Source: Pseudoroseomonas cervicalis | GTDB lineage: Bacteria > Pseudomonadota > Alphaproteobacteria > Acetobacterales > Acetobacteraceae | NCBI RefSeq assembly: GCF_030818485.1 | Contig: NZ_JAUTAJ010000001.1 | Coordinates: forward strand, 56,471 to 120,470 | Direction of reading: 5' to 3' | Length of the DNA stretch: 64,000 bases | Shown: positions 1 through 8,498 of the stretch, in pieces | Position numbering within the stretch: the first letter of the stretch is position 1 | How the letters are laid out: every line of letters starts with the position of its first letter | Notes under the pieces: model-generated | Database searches by the model: none | What the model saw: the letters and a program-made list of their open reading frames with translations, nothing else | Told to the model about the DNA's origin: nothing | Program-made: the position numbers and the translations under genes

Positions 1-1101
1 CCTGAGCCCTATGGCACGGTGGTGCAGATCACCCCCTGGAACGCGCCCATCTTCACCGCCGGCTGGCAGATCGCGCCCGCGATCTGCGCCGGCAATGCGG
101 TGGTGCTGAAGCCCTCCGAGCTGACGCCGCTGACCTCGCTGGCGCTCGGCGTGCTGGCCGGGAAGGCGGGGCTGCCGCGCGGCCTGGTCAATGTGCTGGC
201 GGGCGCGGGGGCCACCACGGGCGCCGCCGCGGTGGGCGATGCCGAGACGCGGCTGGTGGTGTTCGTGGGCTCCGCCGCCACGGGGGCGGCGATCGCGGCG
301 CAGGCGGCGCGCAACATCGTGCCCTGCATCCTGGAGCTGGGCGGCAAATCCGCCAATATCGTCTTTGACGATGCCGATCTGGACCGCGCGGTGCTGGGCG
401 CCCAGGCCGCCATCTTCTCCGGCGCCGGGCAGAGCTGCGTCGCGGGTTCCCGCCTGCTGGTGCAGGAGGGGCTGCGCCCGCGCCTGCTGGAGCGCCTGGC
501 CGAGGCCGCGCGCCGCATCCCGGTGGGCGCGCCGCAGGACCCGGCGACGCAGATCGGGCCGATCAACAACCGCCGGCAATGGCAGCGCATCGACGGGCTG
601 GTGCAGGCGGCGGTGCGGGGCGGCGCGGTGCTGGCCGCGGGCGGCGCATGCCCCGAGGCGCTGCGCGAGACGGGCGGCTTCTACTACGCGCCCACCATCG
701 TCGATGGCGTGGGGCCGGAGGCCGAGATCGCGCAGGAAGAAGTGTTCGGCCCGGTGGTGACGGCGCTGTCCTTCCGCGAGGAGGAGGAGGCGATCGCGCT
801 GGCCAATGCCACGCCCTATGGGCTGGCGGGGGCGGTGTGGACGCGCGATGTCGGCCGCGCGCACCGCGTGGCGGCGGCGGTGCGGGCGGGCACTTTTTGG
901 ATCAATGGCTACAAGACGATCAGCGTGATGTCGCCCTTTGGCGGGTTCGGCCGCAGCGGCTTCGGCCGTTCCTCGGGCCGCGAGGCCTTGCTGTCCTACA
1001 CGCAAAGCAAGAGCGTCTGGGTGGAGACGGGCGGCGAACCCGCCCAGCGGCTTCGGCTACAGCCCGGATTGACGCCGGGCGCCAGCGGCGCCCGGCCCTG
1101 A
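1..1101 (+). CDS. Aldehyde dehydrogenase (5' partial)
   Basis: NAD(P)-dependent oxidation of an aldehyde to a carboxylate; the substrate cannot be told. The gene is cut by the window edge and reads in frame from base 1, leaving 366 residues of a family that is usually about 480-500. Family signatures are clear: the general-base Glu in ELGGKSANIVF (codon 334-336), the nucleophilic Cys in GAGQSCVAGS (codon 436-438), the NxxR-type stretch GPINNRRQW, EEVFGPV, and the C-terminal PFGGFGRSGFGR. The final codons and the TGA lie inside a two-hairpin repeat shared with the gene ending at 58614. It converges on rfbA. Confidence 0.95.
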   Translation, partial: PEPYGTVVQITPWNAPIFTAGWQIAPAICAGNAVVLKPSELTPLTSLALGVLAGKAGLPRGLVNVLAGAGATTGAAAVGDAETRLVVFVGSAATGAAIAAQAARNIVPCILELGGKSANIVFDDADLDRAVLGAQAAIFSGAGQSCVAGSRLLVQEGLRPRLLERLAEAARRIPVGAPQDPATQIGPINNRRQWQRIDGLVQAAVRGGAVLAAGGACPEALRETGGFYYAPTIVDGVGPEAEIAQEEVFGPVVTALSFREEEEAIALANATPYGLAGAVWTRDVGRAHRVAAAVRAGTFWINGYKTISVMSPFGGFGRSGFGRSSGREALLSYTQSKSVWVETGGEPAQRLRLQPGLTPGASGARP

Positions 1102-1156
1102 CAGAAAGAAGAAGGGGGCCCGGGGGAATTCATTCCCCCGGACTTTTCTTCAGTTC
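1074..1156 (+). repeat. Two-hairpin terminator repeat, copy A
   Basis: First hairpin at 1074-1096 is a perfect 10-bp stem GCCGGGCGCC / GGCGCCCGGC with loop AGC. It is followed by CCTGACAG, which contains the stop codon of the dehydrogenase, then a purine-rich run, then a second hairpin at 1120-1141 (CCGGGGGAA stem) and a T-rich tail. About 77 bp match 58587-58670, and a diverged copy lies on the minus strand at 34439-34510. It sits between two convergent genes, so it probably terminates transcription. Confidence 0.8.
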
Positions 1157-2038
1157 CTAGCGGCTCCGCTCCGCCTCATCCGCCAGCCGCAGCAGGTGCT
1201 GCCCATAGGCGGTCTTGGCGAAGAGCTTGCCGCGCTCGCGCAGTTGCCCGACGCCGATGAAGCCGTTCAGGAAGGCGATTTCCTCCAGCGAGGCGATCGG
1301 CAGACCCTGGCGCTGCTGGATGGCGCGCACGAACTCACCGGCATCGAGCAGCGAATCATGCGTGCCCGTATCCAGCCAGGCATAACCACGGCCGAGCTGT
1401 TCGACATGCAGCGCGCCGGCCTCGAGATAGGCCAGGTTGACGTCGGTGATCTCGAGCTCGCCACGGGCCGAGGGCTTCACCGCGGCGGCGATGTCGAGCA
1501 CGCGGTTGTCGTAGAAATACAGCCCCGTCACCGCCCAGTTGGAGCGCGGCTGGGGCGGCTTCTCGACGATGGAGAGGGCGCGGTTGGCGGCGTCGAACTC
1601 GACCACGCCATAGCGTTCCGGATCGTCGACATGATAGGCGAAGACGGTCGCGCCCTCGCGCCGCTCGCGCGCGCTGCGCATCAGCTCCGACAGGCCGGCG
1701 CCGTAGAAGATGTTGTCGCCCAGCACCAGCGCGACGGAATCATCCCCCACGAAGTCGCGGCCGATGATGAAGGCCTGCGCCAGCCCTTCCGGCTTGGGCT
1801 GCACCGCATAGGTGAAGGCAACGCCGAACTGGCTGCCATCGCCCAGCAGGCGCTGGTACATGTCGAGGAATTCGGGGGCGGTGATGATCAGGATCTCGCG
1901 GATGCCGGCCAGCATCAGCACCGAGATCGGATAGTACACCATCGGCTTGTCATAGACCGGCAGCAGCTGCTTGTTCACGGCGAGCGTCGCCGGATGCAGC
2001 CGCGTGCCGGACCCGCCGGCGAGCACGATGCCCTTCAT
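1157..2038 (-). CDS. rfbA: Glucose-1-phosphate thymidylyltransferase
   Basis: First step of dTDP-L-rhamnose synthesis: glucose-1-phosphate plus dTTP gives dTDP-glucose. The 293 aa match the usual RmlA length. The nucleotide-binding loop [13 protein letters not shown] is at residues 6-18, followed by the RmlA signature [17 protein letters not shown] and VLGDNIFYG. The start at MKGIVLAGG is chosen because it overlaps the rfbD stop by one base (TGATG) and gives the family N terminus. Last gene of the rfbC-B-D-A operon. Confidence 0.97.
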   Translation of the reverse strand: MKGIVLAGGSGTRLHPATLAVNKQLLPVYDKPMVYYPISVLMLAGIREILIITAPEFLDMYQRLLGDGSQFGVAFTYAVQPKPEGLAQAFIIGRDFVGDDSVALVLGDNIFYGAGLSELMRSARERREGATVFAYHVDDPERYGVVEFDAANRALSIVEKPPQPRSNWAVTGLYFYDNRVLDIAAAVKPSARGELEITDVNLAYLEAGALHVEQLGRGYAWLDTGTHDSLLDAGEFVRAIQQRQGLPIASLEEIAFLNGFIGVGQLRERGKLFAKTAYGQHLLRLADEAERSR

Positions 2039-2955
2039 CACTTGGTCTCCTGCGGCGTGGCGCCGGTGTTGGGCGGGCCGATCAGCGTGTCCAGCACGAC
2101 ATCCAGCGAGCGGCGCCAATCGGCGGCCTGGATGCCATGCCGCGCGGCGATGCGGCGGCAGTCCAGCCGGCCATCGGCCGGGCGCCGGGCGCGGGTCGGG
2201 TAGTCGGCGGTGCCGATGGCCTTCAGGCGCGGCACCTTGTGGCCGCGCGCGGCGGCGCCGGCGAAGATCGCCTCGGCGAAGCCGTGCCAGCTGGTGTGCG
2301 GCGCGCCGGTCAGATGGAACAGGCCGAAGCGGGGATCGCCGGCCGGCGCCTGGAGCAGGTGCGGCGCCATGGCGCGCACCGCCTCGGCCAGATCGGCGGC
2401 GAAGGTGGGGGCGCCGCGCTGGTCGGCGACCACGCCGACCTCGTCGCGCGTCGCGGCCAGGCGCAGCATGGTCTTGACGAAGTTGTTGCCATCCGCCGAG
2501 CAGACCCAGGCGGTGCGCAGGATGACGCTGCGCGGATTGGCGGCCAGCACCGCCTCCTCGCCCTCGCGCTTGGAGCGGCCATAGATTCCGAGCGGGCTGG
2601 TGGGCGCGTCCTCGGCATAGGGGGCGCCGCCGGCGCCGTCGAAGACGTAGTCGGTGGAGAAATGCACGAAGGGCGCACCCACACCGGCCGCCGCCTCGGC
2701 CAGCCAGGCGGCGCCGTCGCGGTTGACCGCGAAGGCGAGGGCCGCGTCATCCTCGGCCTTGTCGACGGCCGTGTAGGCGGCGGCGTTGACCACCAGCTCG
2801 GGCCGCGCGGCGGCGATGGCGGCGGCGATGCTGTCGCGGCTGGTCAGGTCCAGAACAGGGGGCTCAAGCGCGGTGACCTCATGCCCTTCGGGGGCGAAGG
2901 CGCGCAGCAGGGCCTGCGCCACCTGCCCCTCGCGCCCGGCGATCAGGATGCGCAT
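2038..2955 (-). CDS. rfbD: dTDP-4-dehydrorhamnose reductase
   Basis: Last step of dTDP-L-rhamnose synthesis: NAD(P)H-dependent reduction of dTDP-4-dehydrorhamnose. A 305-aa short-chain reductase with N-terminal [23 protein letters not shown], and the catalytic YGRSKREGE (Tyr-x3-Lys). The start overlaps the rfbB stop by one base, and the stop overlaps the rfbA start by one base, which shows tight translational coupling in the operon. Confidence 0.96.
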   Translation of the reverse strand: MRILIAGREGQVAQALLRAFAPEGHEVTALEPPVLDLTSRDSIAAAIAAARPELVVNAAAYTAVDKAEDDAALAFAVNRDGAAWLAEAAAGVGAPFVHFSTDYVFDGAGGAPYAEDAPTSPLGIYGRSKREGEEAVLAANPRSVILRTAWVCSADGNNFVKTMLRLAATRDEVGVVADQRGAPTFAADLAEAVRAMAPHLLQAPAGDPRFGLFHLTGAPHTSWHGFAEAIFAGAAARGHKVPRLKAIGTADYPTRARRPADGRLDCRRIAARHGIQAADWRRSLDVVLDTLIGPPNTGATPQETK

Positions 2956-4037
2956 CAGGAGGCGGCCTTGGCGGGGCTGGTCTGGTCGAGCAGCCCGATG
3001 CGCTCGCCGCCATAGACGCGCTGGCGCAGCGGCTGCCACCACCATTCATTCTCCAGATACCAGGCGATGGTCTTCTCCAGCCCGGTCTCGAAGCTTTCCG
3101 ACGGTTCCCAGCCCAGCTCGCGCTTCAGCTTGCTGGCGTCGATGGCGTAGCGCGCGTCATGGCCGGGGCGGTCGGCGACGAAGCTGACCAGCCGGCGGCG
3201 CGGGCCGGCGGGGTCGGGGCGCAGCCGGTCCAGCGTGTCGCAGATGGCATGCACCACCTCGATATTCTGGCGTTCCGAATTGCCGCCGACATTGTAGGTC
3301 TGGCCGATCTGGCCCTGGCGCAGCACGGTGATCAGCGCGCGCACATGGTCGTCCACGAACAGCCAGTCGCGCACATTCTCGCCCTTGCCATAGACCGGCA
3401 GGGTCTTGCCCTCGAGCGCGTTGAGGATGGTGAGCGGGATCAGCTTCTCGGGGAAATGGTAGGGCCCGTAATTGTTCGAGCAATTGGTCATCAGCGTCGG
3501 CAGGCCATAGGTCTCGTGCCAGGCGGCGACCAGATGGTCCGAGCCCGCCTTGCTGGCCGAATAGGGCGAGCGCGGCGAATAGGGCGTGGTCTCGGTGAAA
3601 TAGCCGGTGGGGCCGAGCGAGCCGAAGACCTCGTCGGTCGAGATGTGCAGGAAGCGGAAGGCCGCGCGCTTCTCCGCGTCCAGCGCGTTCCAATAGGCGC
3701 GCGCCGCCTCCAGCAGGGTGAAGGTGCCGACGATGTTGGTGTGGATGAAGGGCGCGGCGCCGGCGATGGAGCGGTCCACATGGCTCTCGGCCGCCAGATG
3801 CATCACCGCATCGGGGCGGAACCCGGCGAAGGCCTGCGCCATGGCGGCGGCATCCGCGATGTCGGCCTGCAGGAAGCCGAAGCCGGGCTTGCCCTCGCAA
3901 TCGCGCAAGCTGCGGCGCTCGCCCGCATAGGTCAGCTTGTCGACGACCAGCACGGCCTCGACCTGCTCCTGCAGCACCAGGCGGCGCACCAGGGCCGAGC
4001 CGATGAAGCCGGCACCGCCGGTGACCAGGATCCGCAT
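2955..4037 (-). CDS. rfbB: dTDP-glucose 4,6-dehydratase
   Basis: Converts dTDP-glucose to dTDP-4-keto-6-deoxyglucose, the branch point for dTDP-rhamnose and for 4-amino sugars (see the RffA-like aminotransferase at 59704). The 360-aa extended SDR has the Rossmann loop TGGAGFIGS at residues 6-14, the [10 protein letters not shown] signature, [10 protein letters not shown] and catalytic YSASK near residue 160. The frame stays open well upstream, but the family start is the ATG at 4037, 26 bases after rfbC. C-terminal ENEWWWQPL is typical of RmlB. Confidence 0.97.
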   Translation of the reverse strand: MRILVTGGAGFIGSALVRRLVLQEQVEAVLVVDKLTYAGERRSLRDCEGKPGFGFLQADIADAAAMAQAFAGFRPDAVMHLAAESHVDRSIAGAAPFIHTNIVGTFTLLEAARAYWNALDAEKRAAFRFLHISTDEVFGSLGPTGYFTETTPYSPRSPYSASKAGSDHLVAAWHETYGLPTLMTNCSNNYGPYHFPEKLIPLTILNALEGKTLPVYGKGENVRDWLFVDDHVRALITVLRQGQIGQTYNVGGNSERQNIEVVHAICDTLDRLRPDPAGPRRRLVSFVADRPGHDARYAIDASKLKRELGWEPSESFETGLEKTIAWYLENEWWWQPLRQRVYGGERIGLLDQTSPAKAAS

Positions 4038-4063
4038 GGGTCTATTCCTCCAGAGCGCGGCGA

Positions 4064-4690
4064 TCAGAAATAGGCCGGAAGCTCGGCGAGCTTCGGCTGG
4101 CGGGCATCCTTGTCGGACAGCACCGGCCCGCCCGGCGGCAGCGTCCAGGCGATGGCGAGGTCGGGATCGTCCCAGGCGACACCCTTGTCGCAGGCCGGGG
4201 CGTAGTAGCCGGTCACCTTGTAGGCGACCTCGCAATCCGGCTCGAGGGTGCAGAAGCCATGCGCGAAGCCCTCCGGCACGAAGAGCTGGTTGCCGGCCTC
4301 GGCGGTCAGCTCCACCGCGACATGCTGGCCATAGGTGGGCGAGGCGCGGCGCAGATCGACGGCGACATCCAGCACCCGGCCGCGCAGCACCCGCACCAAC
4401 TTGGCCTGCGGCTCCGGCGCGATCTGGAAATGCAGCCCGCGCAGCGTGCCCACCGGCGCGGAGGTCGAGAAATTGTCCTGCACGAACTCCGCCTCGAGCC
4501 CGCAGGCGGCGAGGTCGCGGGCGCTCCAGGTCTCGGAGAAATGGCCGCGGGCGTCGCCGAAGCGGCGCGTGCCGATCAGCGCCGGCCCCTCCAGCGTGAA
4601 GCGGTGCAGGGTGAAGTTGCGCGAGCTCTGTTCCGTGGTCAGTTGGCCCGCACGGACGAGATCGGCCAGCGGGGAAGGCGAGGATGCCAC
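4064..4690 (-). CDS. rfbC: dTDP-4-dehydrorhamnose 3,5-epimerase
   Basis: Epimerises C3 and C5 of dTDP-4-keto-6-deoxyglucose. A 208-aa cupin, slightly long for RmlC because of about 25 extra N-terminal residues. Diagnostic stretches are [26 protein letters not shown] with the catalytic His near residue 87, and [10 protein letters not shown]. First gene of the minus-strand rfbCBDA operon, so the operon promoter should lie in 4691-4990. Confidence 0.96.
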   Translation of the reverse strand: MASSPSPLADLVRAGQLTTEQSSRNFTLHRFTLEGPALIGTRRFGDARGHFSETWSARDLAACGLEAEFVQDNFSTSAPVGTLRGLHFQIAPEPQAKLVRVLRGRVLDVAVDLRRASPTYGQHVAVELTAEAGNQLFVPEGFAHGFCTLEPDCEVAYKVTGYYAPACDKGVAWDDPDLAIAWTLPPGGPVLSDKDARQPKLAELPAYF

Positions 4691-4990
4691 GTCGGGAAGC
4701 TCCTGGGGAAAAGCGCCGGGACACCGGCCGGAGGGGCGGCCCCGGAGAAGGGCAGGGTCAGCAGGCAGGCAGGATGCCTAAATAAGCGGATGCGGCGGGC
4801 GGTCGCAATCCGGGGCCGGCCGGATCGCGGTGCTGTGGCCGGGCGGGGCCGGGCCGGCCCTGCGGACCCGGACGCCCGGCCGGCCGCTGCCCCTGGCGCG
4901 GCCCGGCCCGGCCATGCCAGGATTCCCGCCTCAGCGGAGCCTGCCGATGCGTCCCCTCCACCCCGCCACGCGCCATCCCCCCCGCCCCGC
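4691..4990. other. Intergenic region upstream of rfbC and of the 4991 gene
   Basis: About 300 bases between divergent genes. No convincing ORF, tRNA or mobile element. The only AT-rich point is around CCTAAATAAGC near 4779-4790; the rest is extremely GC rich. It should hold the rfb operon promoter, but no confident -35/-10 pair is visible and the TGCGAAAAA box found elsewhere in the window is absent. Confidence 0.5.
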
Positions 4991-5629
4991 ATGAGCCCGC
5001 CGGCGGAAGGCGGCTTCGAGCGGCGGCAGCTTCCGGAGGGGGTGGAGTTCACCATCCACCCGGCCGCGCCGGCCCGCGGCTTCCTGGCCGCCGCGCTGCT
5101 GCTGGCGCTGCTGTTCGGCCTGCCGGCGCTGGCCGTGCTGGCCGATCCGCGCCGGCATGACGCGGTGTCGCTGGCGGCGGCGCTGGCCGGGCTGGCGGTG
5201 GCCGGGCTGGCGGCGGCGGCCTGGCGCGGCGCCCGGCGCGGCCGCCGCCCGCGGCGGCTGCGGGCCGATGCCGCCGGGCTGACCCTGCCGGAGGCGCATC
5301 TGCCCTGGCCGGCCCTGCGCGAGATCCGGCTGGAGCGGCGCGGCGCCGGCCGCCATGCCGAGGCCGCTTCCGGGGTGCATGCGCTGGCCGCCCGCATCGC
5401 CGCGCAGCAGCGCGCGGCGGAGACCCGGCTCTGGGCCGAGACGACGACACCGGGCGCGCCCCTGCTGCTGGCCGAGGGGCTGGGCGAGGGCGCGGCCAAT
5501 GGCCTGCGCGCCGCGCTGCTGGCGCTGCGGCCGGCGGGGCCGGCGGCGATGGCCCCGGCCCCGCCGGCGCAGCCCGCCATGCCTGAGCTCCCGCCCGGCG
5601 CCGCGCCCGGAGGCGCGCCGCCTCAATAG
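4991..5629 (+). CDS. Small membrane protein of unknown function
   Basis: The 212 aa are not recognised as a named family. Residues about 25-80 form two hydrophobic segments (FLAAALLLALLFGLPALAVL, then an Ala/Leu/Gly-rich helix), followed by a basic stretch GARRGRRPRR and a soluble part with LTLPEAHLPWPALREIRLER. That pattern resembles small PH-like membrane proteins, but this is inference. The C terminus is Pro/Ala rich. The start at 4991 excludes an upstream part of the frame that lies antisense to rfbC. Its last bases overlap the end of flgH on the opposite strand (5623-5629). Confidence 0.7.
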   Translation: MSPPAEGGFERRQLPEGVEFTIHPAAPARGFLAAALLLALLFGLPALAVLADPRRHDAVSLAAALAGLAVAGLAAAAWRGARRGRRPRRLRADAAGLTLPEAHLPWPALREIRLERRGAGRHAEAASGVHALAARIAAQQRAAETRLWAETTTPGAPLLLAEGLGEGAANGLRAALLALRPAGPAAMAPAPPAQPAMPELPPGAAPGGAPPQ

Positions 5630-6429
5630 GGCAGCACGCGCTCCATGATCTGCTGGCCCCAGCGCGGCCGCTGCAGGTCGCTGGCGACGCCGCGCCCGCC
5701 ATAGGTGATGCGCGCCTCGGCGATCTTCTCCGAGGCGATGCGGTTGTTGGGGCGGATATCCTCGGGCCGGATCAGCCCGCGCAGCTGCAGCTCGCGCAGC
5801 TCGTTGTTGACGCGGATCTCCTGCGAGCCGGCGATCTCCAGATTGCCGCTGGGCAGCACGCGCACCACGGTCGCCGCCAGCTGCAGGCGGATCTTCTCGG
5901 TGCGGCGGATGCGGCCATTGCCCTTGGCGGTGCTGTCGCCGCCCAGCTCCACCGCCGGGTCCAGCCCGCCGCCGAAGGCGCGGCCCAGCATGCCCTGCAG
6001 GCCGAACAGGAAGGGCAGCTTGAAGGTCTGCTCGCTCTCCCGCTCAAGATCCGTGCGGTTGTCGAATTGCGCGCTGTCGTCGATCTCGATCTCGACGGTC
6101 AGCAGGTCGCCCACCGCGCGGGCGCGCTGGTCGCGGAAGAAGCTGCGCGCCCCGGGCCGCCAGAGCGAGCCCACCATGGTCGGCCCCATCCCGTCCAGCC
6201 GCGGCCGGCGCGCCACCTCGATCGGGCTGTCGCCCTCGATGCCGGGCGGGATCGCCAGCTCGCCGGGGGCGGAGACGGTGGGCGGCTTCTGGATATGGCC
6301 GAAACTGTCGCAGGCGGCGAGGCCGAGCGGCAGCAGCGCCAGCGGCAGCAGCCGGCCGAGGCGGCGGCGGGCCGGCGCGGCGGCGGGGGGGGCGGGGCGG
6401 GCGGCGTCCATCGGCCGGGTCCTTGTCAT
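5623..6429 (-). CDS. flgH: Flagellar L-ring lipoprotein FlgH
   Basis: Forms the outer-membrane L ring around the rod. A 268-aa precursor with a basic N terminus, a hydrophobic segment and a lipobox GLAAC with the acylated Cys at residue 40. The body has SLWRPGARSFFRDQRA, VGDLLTVEIEIDD and the C-terminal VRVLPSGNLEIAGSQEI, INxE-like strands and GLIRPEDI typical of FlgH. The start overlaps the flgA stop (ATGA). Last gene of the motA-to-flgH run. Confidence 0.96.
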   Translation of the reverse strand: MTRTRPMDAARPAPPAAAPARRRLGRLLPLALLPLGLAACDSFGHIQKPPTVSAPGELAIPPGIEGDSPIEVARRPRLDGMGPTMVGSLWRPGARSFFRDQRARAVGDLLTVEIEIDDSAQFDNRTDLERESEQTFKLPFLFGLQGMLGRAFGGGLDPAVELGGDSTAKGNGRIRRTEKIRLQLAATVVRVLPSGNLEIAGSQEIRVNNELRELQLRGLIRPEDIRPNNRIASEKIAEARITYGGRGVASDLQRPRWGQQIMERVLPY

Positions 6430-6881
6430 GGCGCGCCGCGCACCTCGGCCGTGCCTTCGGCGACGACCAGGGCGCGGATGGTGCGGCCGCTCTGCGGGTT
6501 GTGCACGCGGATCTGCTCGCCGATGGCGCCGGCCTCGAGGGCGCGGCCCTCCAGCTCCAGCGAGATGCCGTTGCGCTTCCAGAAGACGCGGATCGGCTGC
6601 GCCGCGCGCACCGCGCTGCGCTCGCCGATGTCGCGCTCGGTGATGGCGATGCCGGCGCGCAGCCTTCGCTTCACCTCGAGGCCGATGATGTCGCGCTCGG
6701 CCTCGATCTGGCCGGCGGCGGCGCGGCGCGGCGCCTGCGGCTCGACATCCTCGGGCCGCAGCACATCGCCCGGCTGCAGCGGCCGCGTCGCGTGCCAGAC
6801 CTCGCTGGCGCCGCCGGCCGGGCCGGCGAGCGGTGGGGCGGCGAGCAGGGCCAGGGCGAGGAGCAGCAGGCCAGCGCGCAT
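6426..6881 (-). CDS. flgA: Flagellar P-ring assembly chaperone FlgA
   Basis: Periplasmic chaperone for FlgI P-ring polymerisation. The 151 aa are short for the family, because only a signal peptide (MRAGLLLLALALLAAPPLAG) and the SAF/FlgA C-terminal region are present. Visible are LQPGDVLRPEDVE, IIGLEVKRRLRAGIAI and the terminal HNPQSGRTIRALVVAEGTAEV. Lies between flgG and flgH, with an ATGA overlap to flgH. Confidence 0.93.
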   Translation of the reverse strand: MRAGLLLLALALLAAPPLAGPAGGASEVWHATRPLQPGDVLRPEDVEPQAPRRAAAGQIEAERDIIGLEVKRRLRAGIAITERDIGERSAVRAAQPIRVFWKRNGISLELEGRALEAGAIGEQIRVHNPQSGRTIRALVVAEGTAEVRGAP

Positions 6882-6892
6882 CGGAGCTCTCC

Positions 6893-7675
6893 TCAGCGCA
6901 CGTTGTTGGCGGTCTGCAGCATCTGGTCGGTCGCCTCGATCACCTTCGAGTTCATCTCATAGGCGCGCTGGGCGGCGATCAGCTGGGTGATCTCCTGCAC
7001 GACATTGACGTTGGAGGCTTCGAGATAGCCCTGCCGCACCCGCGCATAGCCGGGGTCGGAGGGCAGGCCCTGATTGGGCTGGCCGGAGGCCTCGGTCTCC
7101 AGGAACTTGTTGCCGCCGATCGCCTCCAGCCCCGCCTCATTGGGGAAGATGAAGAGGTTCAGCCGCCCGGCATTCTGCTGCTGGCCATTGGCCTGGGTGA
7201 CCAGCACCTCGCCCGCCTGGTTGACGGTGACGTCGCGCGCATCGATCGGGATGTTGATCGCCGGCTGCACCGGATAGCCCTCGGTGGTGACGATCTGGCC
7301 TTCCTGCGAGAGTTTGAAGCTGCCATCGCGGGTATAGGCGACGGTGCCGTCCGGCAGGTCGATGCCGAAATAGCCGCGCCCCTCCAGCGCCAGGTCGTAG
7401 CGGTTGCCGGTCTCGCCCAGCGTGCCCTGCACGGTGATGCGGTTGATCGCCGAGTTGCGCACGCCGAGCCCGACCTGCGTGCCGACCGGCAGCAGCGTGC
7501 CGGCCTCGGAGGAGGCGGAGCCCACGCGCTCGCCGGACTGGTAGAGCAGGTCCTGGAACTCCGCCTTGCGCCGCGTATAGGCGGTGGTGGAGACATTGGC
7601 GATGTTGTGGGCGATGACCTCGACATTGGTCTGCTGGGCCTGCATGCCGGTCGCGGCGATGTTCATGGCGCGCAT
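6893..7675 (-). CDS. flgG: Flagellar distal rod protein FlgG
   Basis: Distal rod subunit, exported by the flagellar type III system. The 260 aa equal the usual length. N-terminal MRAMNIAATGMQAQQTNVEV and NIANVSTTAYTRRKAEFQDL are diagnostic, and the C-terminal helix AQRAYEMNSKVIEATDQML is the rod/hook-family signature. 49 bases separate it from flgF, with a purine-rich ribosome-binding region. Confidence 0.98.
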   Translation of the reverse strand: MRAMNIAATGMQAQQTNVEVIAHNIANVSTTAYTRRKAEFQDLLYQSGERVGSASSEAGTLLPVGTQVGLGVRNSAINRITVQGTLGETGNRYDLALEGRGYFGIDLPDGTVAYTRDGSFKLSQEGQIVTTEGYPVQPAINIPIDARDVTVNQAGEVLVTQANGQQQNAGRLNLFIFPNEAGLEAIGGNKFLETEASGQPNQGLPSDPGYARVRQGYLEASNVNVVQEITQLIAAQRAYEMNSKVIEATDQMLQTANNVR

Positions 7676-7724
7676 GGTCTGGGTCCTTCAGGAACGGCGC
7701 GGAAAGGGAAAACGGGGCGGGGGC

Positions 7725-8483
7725 TCAGTTCGGCCGCCCCACCGTCTCGATCAGCCGGCGCAGGCGGCTGTCGTCATCGGCGATGATGCGCTGCATGCTT
7801 TCATAGGCGCGCTGCACCAGCGCCATGCTGGCCAGCTCGGAGACCGTCTGCACGGTCGAGCCCTCCAGCGCGCCCTGCGCCATGCGCACGCGGTTGCCGG
7901 GCGCGTCGGGATCGACGGTCTGCAGGCTGGCGGGCGGGATCTCGAACAGCCCGTCGCCGGATTTGCGCAGGCCGCGCATATCGCCGCCCGAGAACAGCGC
8001 GATGCGCCCGGCCTGCTCCACCCGCCCCTCGCTGGTGACGAGGATGTTGCCATTGGCGCGGATCTCGATGGCGCTGATGCGCTCGGGCAGGGTGATCGGC
8101 GCGCCGCCCTCGCCGAGCACGGCGCGGCCCTGGCTGTCGGCCAGCACATTGTCGGCGCGGATCTTGAAGCGACCGTCGCGGGTATAGCCCGGCGCGCCGC
8201 CCGGCCGCTGCACCCCGAAGAAGGCGTCGCCCTCGATCGCCAGGTCGAGCGGATTGCCGGTCGAGCCGATCGGGCCCTGGCGGTTCTCGATATAGGTGGC
8301 GCGGTCCTGCACGAAGGCGATCTCGCGCCCCGGCACGGCGAGCCGGTTCACATAGCTCTGGAACAGCGTGCGGTCGCCGCGATAGCCGCTGGTCGTGGCA
8401 TTGGCGAGGTTGTTGGCCACCACATCGAGCTGCTGGCGCAGCGCGATCTGGCCGGAGAGGCTGACGGTGCTGGGGCTGTCCAT
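7725..8483 (-). CDS. flgF: Flagellar proximal rod protein FlgF
   Basis: Proximal rod subunit related to FlgG. 252 aa. N-terminal helix with the rod signature VVANNLANATTSGYRGDRTL, central NPLDLAIEGDAFFGVQ and C-terminal ASMALVQRAYESMQRII. FlgF is preferred over FlgG because of gene order and the FFGVQ / GYTRDGRFKI stretch. 15 bases downstream of the 840-aa gene. Confidence 0.96.
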   Translation of the reverse strand: MDSPSTVSLSGQIALRQQLDVVANNLANATTSGYRGDRTLFQSYVNRLAVPGREIAFVQDRATYIENRQGPIGSTGNPLDLAIEGDAFFGVQRPGGAPGYTRDGRFKIRADNVLADSQGRAVLGEGGAPITLPERISAIEIRANGNILVTSEGRVEQAGRIALFSGGDMRGLRKSGDGLFEIPPASLQTVDPDAPGNRVRMAQGALEGSTVQTVSELASMALVQRAYESMQRIIADDDSRLRRLIETVGRPN

Positions 8484-8498
8484 CTCAGTTCTGTCCTG